Positions 6,346-14,774 of a stretch of DNA of 14,988 nucleotides are shown piece after piece (within the stretch, counting starts at the first letter, position 1; every line of letters starts with the position of its first letter). The notes beneath the pieces are model-generated. The model saw only the letters and a list, made by a program, of their open reading frames with translations, searched no databases and was not told where the DNA came from. A program made the translations under genes and the position numbers. The stretch covers positions 1 to 14,988 of the forward strand of contig CANPZR010000035.1 of the NCBI GenBank assembly GCA_947589175.1, given 5' to 3'. Source of the stretch: an uncultured Lachnospiraceae bacterium. Lineage in GTDB: Bacteria > Bacillota > Clostridia > Lachnospirales > Lachnospiraceae.

Positions 6346-7485
6346 ATGGTTATTCAGCACAATATGATGGCGATGAACGCCATGATGCAGCTGGGGAAGA
6401 CAAACGATAATTTAAGAAAAGCGACCGAGAGGCTGAGTTCCGGGTATCGTATCAACCGCGCGGCAGATGACGCGGCAGTTCTGGCTATTTCTGAGAAGAA
6501 GCGCGCACAGATACGGGGCTTGGTTCGTGCGGCCCAAAACGCGGAGGACGGCAATGAATTTGTAAAGACGGCGGACGGCGCCATGAGCCAGGTAGAGGGG
6601 ATCCTGCAGCGGATGCGGGAGCTCACAGTGCAGTCGCTGAACGGGGCTGTGTACTGCCCGGAGGATCAGGCGGCTCTGCAGAGAGAATTTGATGAATTGC
6701 AAAAGGAGATCGACCGGATCGACGATCAGACGGAGTTCAACAAGAAGCAGGTTTTTGAGCATTATACGGATAATTACTCCGTCTTTTGCGGGGACCGTGT
6801 GTGGAATCAGGAGCAGCTCCATGTGATCGGCGATTCCAACAATTCCCTGACGATTCGTTACAAGGAGGAGCCGGATGGTCCGGTGAAGGAGATGACTCTG
6901 GCAGTTTCCAAGGGGACATACACCACTCAGGAGCTGATGGACGAGATGGACGATGTGGTGACCGCGTTAGGCGGCGCGGACGGCCTGTATCTGGAGTACG
7001 CCGACGACGGAAGGTGCAATATGGTACTGCAGGACGGGGCGCAGGTTCTGGACGTGGAGGGAGGACTTTCTTATCTGTTTTATGATCAGTACCGCGGGTC
7101 GGAGCTGAGTTCTCTGATTGGCACGACCATTTTCAGTCCGGGATACCCGCTGTATGTCAACGATGAGAACAACGAGCTCAAGTTTACGATCGAGTATTTT
7201 GACGGGAGCACGAGGGATGTGGATCTGCGGGTGGCTCCGGGAGCCTATACCCGGGATGACATGATCAAGTATTTGAATGAGAAGCTGGCCGACACCGGCA
7301 TGGTGGCCAAGGAATACGGGGACTACTCGATTCAGATCGGCGGAGACGACGGATTTATCACGGGCCTCAAGGGCAATATGTTCAAGATGGATGATAACAA
7401 CTCCGTATTTTATGACAATACGAAGTATGGCAGCGTGTCCCACACCAGGGGCTCCTTTACCGGCGGGGGGGGTACTGGTCAGTAA
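6346..7485 (+). CDS. Giant flagellin, 5' part: N-terminal D0/D1 and first repeat modules, stops after G8 tract
   Basis: A 379-residue reading frame from ATG 6346, chosen because GGAGGG (6330-6335) precedes it and the protein then begins MVIQHNMMAMNA as flagellins do. The TTG at 6313 lies inside the promoter -10 box and cannot be the start. Residues 1 to about 140 are a canonical flagellin N-terminal D0/D1 domain: LSSGYRINRAADDAA, AISEKKRAQIRGL, LQRMRELTVQS (the region TLR5 recognises in other flagellins) and EIDRIDDQTEFNKKQVF. Two modules with DSNNSL and NDENNEL anchors follow. Reading through eight G at 7465-7472 ends in GGGGTGQ and TAA. The product lacks the C-terminal D0 helix needed for polymerisation, so it should not form filament by itself. 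It is the first part of one gene that continues to 11176. Confidence 0.88.
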   Translation: MVIQHNMMAMNAMMQLGKTNDNLRKATERLSSGYRINRAADDAAVLAISEKKRAQIRGLVRAAQNAEDGNEFVKTADGAMSQVEGILQRMRELTVQSLNGAVYCPEDQAALQREFDELQKEIDRIDDQTEFNKKQVFEHYTDNYSVFCGDRVWNQEQLHVIGDSNNSLTIRYKEEPDGPVKEMTLAVSKGTYTTQELMDEMDDVVTALGGADGLYLEYADDGRCNMVLQDGAQVLDVEGGLSYLFYDQYRGSELSSLIGTTIFSPGYPLYVNDENNELKFTIEYFDGSTRDVDLRVAPGAYTRDDMIKYLNEKLADTGMVAKEYGDYSIQIGGDDGFITGLKGNMFKMDDNNSVFYDNTKYGSVSHTRGSFTGGGGTGQ

Positions 7486-10400
7486 TTCGGCAGATACCGA
7501 GTGCGGGAAATTTCATATAGATGATACCAACAATGTTCTGAAAATCCGGGTGGGGACGGATAGCACGGCTTCCTATGAAGAAGTGGTTCTGGATAACGGG
7601 AATTACAGCATAACGGAAATGAGGGATCAGCTCCAGGCAAAGTTTGACGCAAAGGGGCTGGACGTCACGGTGGGATATTATGGTCCCAGGCAGAGTACAG
7701 CGGCGTCTCCCAATGGAAATCGCTATTCTTTTTACGGACTTACTATTACATCCAATCAGGAAACCATCGGCATGAAGGTGGAATTTGACCAGGCCGCAAG
7801 CTCCGCTTACGACACGCTCTTTGTCAGGCGGACGTATACGGACGATGGGTTAAGCGTGACGGAGACTTCGGGCCGGGATTCCTACACCAGCCCTGTTCTG
7901 ACCGGGGGAAAGATTGAGGGCACGGATAATCTTCCGCTCACGATAGATGGAACGAACAATTCTTTCCAGCTCCGTCTGTCAGAAAACGGCTCTTCCGCAC
8001 GGGGCGCCTATACGATTCAAATGACGCAAGGTTTATATCGGACGGTGGACGATCTTGTGGCGGAGATCAATAAACAGATTCAGAACGGATCGTTAAATGG
8101 AAAAATTAAGGCGGTGAACAGTGGCGGAGCCATTCAGTTCCGGGCGGCGGACGGTAACCGGACGGTGACATATATTGAATTTGTAAAAGGTTCAAATGGG
8201 TACGAGTCGCTTTTTGTCGGGAAGGAGACCGTGTATTCCTCGACTTCCCGTTCCTCCTCTGGCAACCCGCCCCGTGTGACGTTAGGCGATGTGTCCGGTT
8301 CTACAAATATTGATGGTTCAAATGACGATCTGACAGTAAGCGTGGGCGGTGTGGACCGGCATGTGACGCTGTCTCACGGCAACCTGACGCCAGATCAGAT
8401 TGCGCAGGAGATCACCGACCAGTTAAAGGGAGGCGAAAAGAGCTATTCCTGGGACTTGCAGGGAAACGGGACGGGGACGTCCACAAGCACTACCAATACA
8501 TACTCGGCAAGCGGAAAGACGGATTATGCCAATTTTACCTGTAATGAGCACGGAACCGGTGAAACCCTGGAGGGACAGACGGGCTCTCAGAATGCCGGAC
8601 CGGCTAAATATACGGTGCCGGAGGCGCTTCCCTCATCCACCGAGATCGGTTCGGACAACGACCAGATTCAGATTACGGTCAATGGAACCGACTATTATGT
8701 GCAGCTGGATCATGGGACATATACGCAGGCGGGACTGGCGCAGGAGATTCAGAAAAAATTGGACGCCACTATCACCTCTGAGGCCAATAAAGTCAAGGTG
8801 TCGGTAAGTGGAAATCGGCTGGCTTTTGAAACCGTTATGAAGGGGAGCCGTCAGACCATGTCCTTTGGCACGGGCACATCCTCGTTCTTTAGAAATTTAA
8901 ATAAGAAGGAGACGGAAGCGACCTTTACGACCAAGAGCCTGCAGAGTTCGATTCAGATTGACGGCAGCAATAATACATTTTCCATGTCGGTCAACGGGAC
9001 AAACTATAATGTCACACTGGATGCAGGGACTTATGACGTATCGGCGTTTGCCAGTATGCTCCAGCAGAAATTGCAGGATAAAGGGGCCAGCGTCACGGTC
9101 AGCGCGAGCGGAAGTTCGCTCAAATTTTCGACAACGGAAAAAGGAGCCGGCAAATCTATAAACCTGGACACCGGAAACTGCGGCAGCGCGGGAAAGGCCA
9201 TGTTCGGCGATCAGACGAGTAAGACAAAGGCGACGGCTCAGCTAGGGGCGCTGCCCTCATCGACTTCCGGCGCGACAGTGACCAATGAGAGCGCGGAATT
9301 TACAATTACCCTGAAAGACGGGAGCGGCAGCAGGACCGTGACAGTTAATCTGCCGGGCAGATCGGGCGGATATACCAATTCTGAAATTTTGTCAGAATTG
9401 CAAAATGAGATTCAAAGACAAAATATGGACGTTACCGTCAGCATGTCCTCCGGGCGTCTGACATTTACCTCTGGCGCGTCGGGTGCGGACGTCTCTCTGG
9501 AAGTAAAGGGAAAGGTGGATTTCAAGCAAAAGACGCCGGATATTACGGCCAAGGCGGAAAATGGAAAGATGGTGCTCGAGGGCAGCCCCAATATGAGCTT
9601 TTCCGTTAAGTCCAGCGAGAACTCGGCGTTTTTGAAGCCCACGGCTCATACACAGACGAATAATCCGAGGTTGTCGTCGAGCAGCGGAAGCATCGACCAG
9701 AGATATTATACGCTGCGAAGCAATTCCACGCTGAAATATAACCAGCCGATTCAGATTGACAGTACGAACAAAGAATTTTCATTCAGCTTTAATACGCCGA
9801 CAGGGGTGAAGAATGTCTCCCTGACGCTGGACGAGCGCACATACAGCCTGACGGAGCTTGCGCAGGCGCTGCAGGAGAAATTAAATGCGGCACTGGGAGC
9901 GGGAGAGCTGAAGGCGTCCGTTTCCCAGAACAGCATCAGCTTTACGGCGGGAAAATACGGGGCCTACAGCATGTCGGGTATGAGCGGCGGCTTTTATGAA
10001 AATGTGATCCGCGGGAAAGCGGTCCGCAGCACGAACGAGGCGGTGAGCTCCCAGGTGGGGACCCAGCATGTGGACGACGCCTATATCGTGGGACGAAAAG
10101 ATGTGAATAATGGAAAGACGGTGATTCGGCCGGGCGTCAACGACGAGCTGAGCCTGGATGTCACGATTGACGGCACCGTACATACGTTGAAAATGAAGCT
10201 GGACGGAGGGGAATACTCGGGCAGCGAATTAGTGGCTCACCTGCAGAAAAAGCTGGACGAGCAGCTAAAGGCCGCGGGTCTGCCAGAGCACTCAGTGCTT
10301 GCCGGGATCGGCGTCTATGAGAGCGATGTGGTCGGAGCGAACGACAAAAACGCCCTGTTCTTTTACATCAATAAGGGCGTCCAACTGGAGGGCGGGGACT

Positions 10401-10740
10401 ACCGGATCGACGGCCTGAAGGGAAGCTCCCTGTTCGAGATTTTTTACAAGACGGAGGGCGACCTGATTCCGGCCTACCTGACGGGGACCAAGGATATTTC
10501 CGGCGGCGTGGAGGTCGAGGACGGGAAAAATACATTCTCCGTCGATGTGGACGGCGTCACCTATAACTATGAGGTAACGGCGGGCACATACACCGCGGAG
10601 GAGTTTTTAGAGGAGATGAACAAGGCGCTTGACGCGCAGCCAGATTCGTTTCTCGCTGCCGTTATGTCGGGAAACGCGCTCCAATTGCAGTATAAAAAAA
10701 TGGGCATACACCGGATTGAGAATTTCCGGGGAGACTTAAA
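6832..10740 (+). repeat. About eleven divergent protein modules in the flagellin variable region
   Basis: A module of 104-161 residues recurs. Each begins with an anchor like IDG(S/T)NN followed by alternating hydrophobics (F.(I/M).V.G), then a (V/M).L..GTY element, a helix like ELAQEIQKKLD, and beta segments such as VSVSGNRLAF. Anchors start at about 6838, 7168, 7529, 7955, 8321, 8657, 8969, 9284, 9767, 10139 and 10529. The copies at 8657 and 8969 are the most alike. The long gap after 9284 holds a decayed half-module. The helix-after-GTY pattern recalls flagellin hook IN-type motifs, but I have not confirmed that. Confidence 0.75.
7465..7472 (+). repeat. G8 homopolymer at the frame break of the flagellin gene
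   Basis: Eight consecutive G. With seven G (or ten) the upstream frame runs directly into VLVSNSADTE and on to the flagellin C-terminus; with eight it stops at 7485. The other G runs I noticed in coding sequence here are six long (for example 2584-2589). Confidence 0.85.
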
Positions 10741-11176
10741 GGACGTAGTGTTCAATGAAATACACGGGCGATGGGGATATGATTCCGATCTGTATCTCCA
10801 AATCGGGGCAAATTCCGGACAGGGTATGACGCTGGAGAGGGTTACCATGAGTACGCTGGCCCTGGGAATCAACTCGATTACGATCAGCGGCATGAAATAC
10901 GCCAATAAGGCGCTCACCAGGCTGGACGGGGCGCTGAGTACCCTCAATGGCGCGAGGAGCCGCTACGGGGCGGATCAGAACCGGCTGGAATACGCCATCA
11001 AGGGAAATGAAAATACGGCGGAAAATCTGCAGGCCTCGGAGTCCAGAGACCGGGATACGGACATGGCGGTCGAGATCGCGGAATACGCCAAATCCCAGGT
11101 GTTACAGCAGACGTCAATGGCGGTGTTCACTCAGGCCAACCAGCAGCCCCAGCGCGTGCTTGCCCTGCTGCAGTAA
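7473..11176 (+). CDS. Giant flagellin, 3' part: repeat modules and C-terminal D1/D0, frame-shifted from 5' part
   Basis: This is the continuation of the flagellin that starts at 6346, in the next frame (+1). The frame is open from before 7277, but the stretch before the G8 tract is a shadow of the upstream frame, and I see no ribosome binding site for an independent start. The part to about 10820 consists of repeated modules. The last 115 residues are a clear flagellin C-terminal domain: TMSTLALGINSI, ALSTLNGARSRYGADQNRLE, NLQASESRDRDTDMA and the terminal ANQQPQRVLALLQ. With one G removed the whole gene encodes about 1,609 residues, against 270-550 for common flagellins. It would be exported by the flagellar type III system and packed in the filament with a large surface-exposed domain. 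No other flagellar structural, chaperone or glycosylation gene is adjacent. Whether the break is biological is not decidable from this sequence. Confidence 0.85.
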
Positions 11177-11219
11177 AAACTGCCGTGAGAAAACCTTTTT
11201 TAAAAGAATATAATTATCC

Positions 11220-11248
11220 ATGACAACTATTGGATTCTATGTTATACT
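11220..11248 (+). promoter_or_regulatory. Sigma-A promoter upstream of the PurF-like gene
   Basis: ATGACA (11220-11225) and TATACT (11243-11248) are 17 bp apart. A start near 11255 gives a leader of about 60 nt. A bulged inverted repeat, GTCTGAGA (11250-11257) with TCTCACAGAC (11267-11276), lies at the predicted start. Confidence 0.65.
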
Positions 11249-11313
11249 GGTCTGAGACCGCGTTGCTCTCACAGACTTGATACGCACAAAAGCAGCGCAG
11301 AAAAGAGGAGATT

Positions 11314-12732
11314 ATGGGCGGATTTTTTGGAGCAGTTTCAAGGGAAGACTGCATGTTCGATCTTTTTTTCGGGACGGATTATCATTCTCATCTGGGAACG
11401 AGGCGCGCCGGGATGGCGGTGTATGGCGAGAAGGGCTTTGACCGCGCCATACATAATATTGAAAACGCGCCGTTCCGCACGAAATTTGACAAGGATATGA
11501 AGAAAATGAAGGGGTGCTATGGCATCGGCTGCATCTCGGATTACGAGCCGCAGCCGTTAATTGTTCGCTCGCACCACGGCACCTACGCCATCATGACGGT
11601 GAGCAAGATCAACAACGCGCAGGAGATCGTGGATGACATTTTTTCGGATAATAACACGCACTTTTTGGAAATGAGCGGCGGGGACATCAACCCCACGGAG
11701 CTCGTGGCGGCGATTATCAATCAGAAGGAAAATCTCATCGAGGGCATCCGCTATGCGCTGGAGATTGTAGACGGGTCGCTGACGCTGATGCTGTTGACGC
11801 CGAAGGGGATTTACGCCGCCAGGGACAAGTACGGCAGGACGCCGCTTGTCATAGGCTGCAAGGAGGACGGTTACGGCCTCGCGATGGAATCGTTTGCCTT
11901 CCAGAACCTGGGATACGCGCCCATGAAGGAGCTGGGGCCGGGGGAGATCGTCGTGGTGGACGAGGCGGGCGTGAAAACGCTGATGGCGCCGGGCTCAAAG
12001 ATGAAAATCTGCACGTTTTTGTGGGTGTATTACGGATATCCGGCCAGCGTGTACGAGGGCGTGAGCGTGGAGCAGATGCGCTATAACTGCGGCCGGAACA
12101 TGGCCAGACGGGACAATGTGGAGGCGGATATCGTGGCCGGGGTGCCGGATTCCGGGACGGCCCACGCGGTGGGATACGCCAATGCGTCGGGGATTCCATT
12201 TTCCAGGCCCTTTATCAAATATACGCCCACCTGGCCCCGCTCCTTTATGCCGACGGTGCAGAGCAAGCGGGATATGATTGCCAAGATGAAGATGTTAGCG
12301 GTGCACGATCTGATCCGGGATCAGAGAATCCTTCTCATCGACGATTCGATTGTCCGCGGCACCCAGCTGCGGGAGACTACGGAATTTCTCTATGAAAACG
12401 GGGCGAAGGAGGTCCATATCCGACCGGCCTGTCCGCCGCTCGTGTACGGCTGCCGCTTTTTGAATTTTTCCCGTTCCTCCTCGGAGATGGACCTGATTAC
12501 GAGACGGGTCATCGCGAGGCTGGAGGGAACCGACGAGGCGCCGGACGAGGTGCTTCGGGAGTACACGGATCCGGAATCCGAAAAATACGAGCAGATGGTG
12601 GATGAGATCCGGAAGGAGCTCAACTTTACTACTTTGCGTTTTAACCGTCTGGACGACATGCTGGACGCTGTGGGAATTCCGAAGGAAAATCTCTGCACCT
12701 ACTGCTGGAACGGCCGGGATATTGAGGAGTGA
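11314..12732 (+). CDS. Amidophosphoribosyltransferase-like protein without the glutaminase nucleophile
   Basis: A 472-residue PurF homologue. ATG 11314 follows AGAGGAG (11304-11310). PurF transfers ammonia from glutamine to PRPP, the first step of purine synthesis. The phosphoribosyltransferase half looks intact: the PRPP loop ILLIDDSIVRGT at 339-350, VAGVPDSG at 274-281 and KYTPTWPRSF at 302-311. Cys233, Cys380, Cys461 and Cys464 match in context the four Fe-S ligands of B. subtilis PurF. The N-terminal half is altered. Mature PurF begins CGxxG with Cys as nucleophile, but this protein begins MGGFFG; the usual RYST reads CISD; and the oxyanion-hole NG reads HG. From memory, such GGFFG variants are common in clostridia and are annotated as PurF. 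It may use free ammonia, take a separate glutaminase, or be regulatory. It has its own promoter and is not beside other pur genes here. Confidence 0.85.
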   Translation: MGGFFGAVSREDCMFDLFFGTDYHSHLGTRRAGMAVYGEKGFDRAIHNIENAPFRTKFDKDMKKMKGCYGIGCISDYEPQPLIVRSHHGTYAIMTVSKINNAQEIVDDIFSDNNTHFLEMSGGDINPTELVAAIINQKENLIEGIRYALEIVDGSLTLMLLTPKGIYAARDKYGRTPLVIGCKEDGYGLAMESFAFQNLGYAPMKELGPGEIVVVDEAGVKTLMAPGSKMKICTFLWVYYGYPASVYEGVSVEQMRYNCGRNMARRDNVEADIVAGVPDSGTAHAVGYANASGIPFSRPFIKYTPTWPRSFMPTVQSKRDMIAKMKMLAVHDLIRDQRILLIDDSIVRGTQLRETTEFLYENGAKEVHIRPACPPLVYGCRFLNFSRSSSEMDLITRRVIARLEGTDEAPDEVLREYTDPESEKYEQMVDEIRKELNFTTLRFNRLDDMLDAVGIPKENLCTYCWNGRDIEE

Positions 12733-12784
12733 GAGAGCGGGAGCTGCCGGTGAAGGCGGCTTACCAAAAGATGATTATACATAA

Positions 12785-12823
12785 AAACTGATAAAAGGCG
12801 CTTTCGGCGCCTTTTATCAGTTT
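12785..12823. terminator. Bidirectional intrinsic terminator between convergent genes
   Basis: An 18-bp perfect stem (12785-12801 plus one flanking extension, paired with 12807-12823) with loop TTTCG. The core is AAAAGGCGC / GCGCCTTTT. Read on the minus strand the stem is followed by TTTTTATG; on the plus strand the stem ends in TTTTATCAGTTT. It lies between the PurF-like gene and the convergent chemoreceptor gene and can end both transcripts. Confidence 0.88.
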
Positions 12824-12864
12824 GTCAGAAGAAAATTCATCTTATGTGAAACAATTATAGTATA

Positions 12865-12883
12865 ACAGTTTATAAAAAACTGT
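12865..12883. repeat. Small inverted repeat at the 3' end of the chemoreceptor gene
   Basis: ACAGTTT (12865-12871) and AAACTGT (12877-12883) pair around ATAAA and touch the chemoreceptor stop codon. It is AT-rich and probably minor beside the strong terminator at 12785-12823. Confidence 0.45.
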
Positions 12884-14676
12884 CAAATGCTGAACTTATG
12901 TATGTTTTCCATGAGAGCAGTCATCTGCTGTTCCAGATTGTCTATGATCGCAGCGGAATCCTCTACCACCTGGGAAAGATCGGTGGACATAGCGGACGTC
13001 TCTTCCGCCACAGTGGCGTTGTCCTGAGCCAGGCGGTTCAGCAGGTTCAGCGACTCAATGACGTTGGAGCGCTGTCTTTCCATCTCGGAGGTCAGCGTGT
13101 CAATGGACTGGACGGAATCTGTGAAGTTGCCCAGCTCCTGATGAAGATTGGAGAAGATATGCTGGGTCTCTGTCAGGGATTCTACCTGCTTATCCACGGA
13201 TATATTGATTTCTCTCATGCCGTCTACCGACTTGGTGGCGTTGCTCTGCAGTTCTTCGACTACCCGGTTGATCTCCTCTACGGAGGCTGAAGACTGGTTG
13301 GCTAACTTGGCAATCTCGTCTGCCACTACCACAAATCCCTTGCCGGATTCGCCGGCTCTGGCTGCCTCGATGCTGGCGTTCAATGCAAGCAGGCTGGTCT
13401 GATCGGAAATCTCGTTGATCAGGTTGGCTGCCATATGAATCTGCTGTACGGACTGATGGGTGGAATTGATCTGCTCCTCCACGCTGGCAATGCTCTTGCG
13501 CGTGCTGTTATTGACCTCAATCAGCTGCTGCAGAGTGCCCATGGATTGTTTGCTGATGCCGTTCATATCCCGGGAATTCTTATCCAGCACGCCCACTTCG
13601 GTCTCGGTCTGCTTGATTTTGTCTGCCATCATGCTGACGTCGTTGTTGGCTACGTCGGTGGAATCCGCCTGCTGTCCCACATTGTCCGCGATAGAATTAA
13701 CAGCGGTGCTCACCTGGGAGATGGACTCTTTCATATTGGTGAAAGAGGTGTCGAACTGGTGCAGGACATTGTTTACGCCCTCCGCCACATTGGTGATTCC
13801 CTGAAGGAGATCCCGCATGTTGTCCTGTGCGATGCGCAGCGCGTCGGCTGTCTGGCCGATCTCGTTTTTCTGCTTGACGGTCACATCGGTGGTGAGATCG
13901 CCCTGAGAGATGTGCCCGGCAAAATCCTGGATCTTCTTTAACGGCACAATGAGCTTGCGGCCTACTACAAGGGCGATGGCTATGCCGATCAGGATAGCGA
14001 TGATAAATACGATATCTGTTCGGAGCAGGGCGCTGTTGTACTGGCCGTTCAGCGCGGCGCGGGTGTCCTTCTTGGCCTGGTCGATATCGTCCACGTAGTT
14101 ACCGGTGGATACCACCCAGCCCCATGGTTCAAAAATCTGGGAATAGGCGATCTTGGGCGCTACGGTGACGCCGTCGGACTTGGTAAAGTCGAACTGGTTG
14201 AATCCGCCGCCCTCCTCGGACTGGCAGGTCTTCATAATGGACTGGACAATCATGACGCCGTTGGGATCCTTTAAGTCGTACCGGTTGGTGCCCTCATTGT
14301 CCACCAGGATCGGGTGCATGACCAGTATGTAGTTGGTGTCGTCGATCCAGAAATATCCGCTCTGGTCGTCCCGGTAGCGCATGGCGCGGATGGTCTCTTT
14401 GGCGTCGTTCTTGGCTTCTTCCTCCGTTTTTTCTCCCGCCTTGAACTTGTCGTACTCCGCCTGCAGGACCGCGATAGTGCTCTGTACCTGGGATTTGATC
14501 TCGGTCTTGTATCCATCGTCCATGGCCTGCTCATAGGTGCTGTATGCGGAATCTGACATGGTATTCAGGGAGAGGACGGAGTTGCCGCCTACGATGATAG
14601 CAGTCAGAATCACGATCACAGCGCTCATGAGCATGATGGAACCGATCAGACTTTTCTTGTGTTTTCTTGCTTTCAA
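12883..14676 (-). CDS. Methyl-accepting chemotaxis protein with sCache_2-type sensor
   Basis: A 597-residue transmembrane chemoreceptor. The start is TTG 14676-14674, seven nt after AGGAGG on the minus strand; no ATG fits. Residues 12-35 are TM1 and 220-240 TM2. The extracellular part (about 40-215) looks like a single Cache domain of the sCache_2 type: SGYFWIDDTNYILVMHP (106-122), PNG (138-140), GGGFNQFDF and FEPWGWVVSTGNYVDDID (182-199). Several such sensors bind small carboxylates; the ligand here is unknown. HAMP spans about 240-292. The signalling hairpin tip is at about 422-455, with SDQTSLLALNASIEAARAGE and GFVVVADEIAKLA. It signals to CheA/CheW and so to the flagellar motor. It ends HKFSI, with no CheR-tethering pentapeptide. 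Confidence 0.95.
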   Translation of the reverse strand: MKARKHKKSLIGSIMLMSAVIVILTAIIVGGNSVLSLNTMSDSAYSTYEQAMDDGYKTEIKSQVQSTIAVLQAEYDKFKAGEKTEEEAKNDAKETIRAMRYRDDQSGYFWIDDTNYILVMHPILVDNEGTNRYDLKDPNGVMIVQSIMKTCQSEEGGGFNQFDFTKSDGVTVAPKIAYSQIFEPWGWVVSTGNYVDDIDQAKKDTRAALNGQYNSALLRTDIVFIIAILIGIAIALVVGRKLIVPLKKIQDFAGHISQGDLTTDVTVKQKNEIGQTADALRIAQDNMRDLLQGITNVAEGVNNVLHQFDTSFTNMKESISQVSTAVNSIADNVGQQADSTDVANNDVSMMADKIKQTETEVGVLDKNSRDMNGISKQSMGTLQQLIEVNNSTRKSIASVEEQINSTHQSVQQIHMAANLINEISDQTSLLALNASIEAARAGESGKGFVVVADEIAKLANQSSASVEEINRVVEELQSNATKSVDGMREINISVDKQVESLTETQHIFSNLHQELGNFTDSVQSIDTLTSEMERQRSNVIESLNLLNRLAQDNATVAEETSAMSTDLSQVVEDSAAIIDNLEQQMTALMENIHKFSI

Positions 14677-14712
14677 AATTACGCCTCCTCAAAAATAAAA
14701 TAGCTATATAAT

Positions 14713-14741
14713 ATGATAATATTTTTTTGACTTAAAATCAA
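14713..14741 (-). promoter_or_regulatory. Candidate sigma-A promoter for the chemoreceptor gene
   Basis: On the minus strand TTGATT (14741-14736) and TATCAT (14718-14713) are 17 bp apart in a very AT-rich 98-bp gap, about 37 bp before the TTG start. A sigma-28 box was looked for and not convincingly found. Confidence 0.4.
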
Positions 14742-14774
14742 CATAAAATCAATAATTTAGTGCATAAATTTTAA

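Noticed and set aside
7277..7464. Independent gene starting at ATG 7277
   Set aside because: No ribosome binding site, and the peptide is the out-of-frame shadow of the upstream flagellin part until the G8 tract.
11170..11202. Terminator after the flagellin (GCAGT / ACTGC hairpin at the stop codon)
   Set aside because: The stem is only 5 bp, and the T-run at 11197-11202 is 14 nt away.
11350..11355. Cys13 of the PurF-like protein as the nucleophile after propeptide cleavage
   Set aside because: The residues after it (MFDLFF) do not fit the CGxxG motif, and GGFFG already aligns with that motif.
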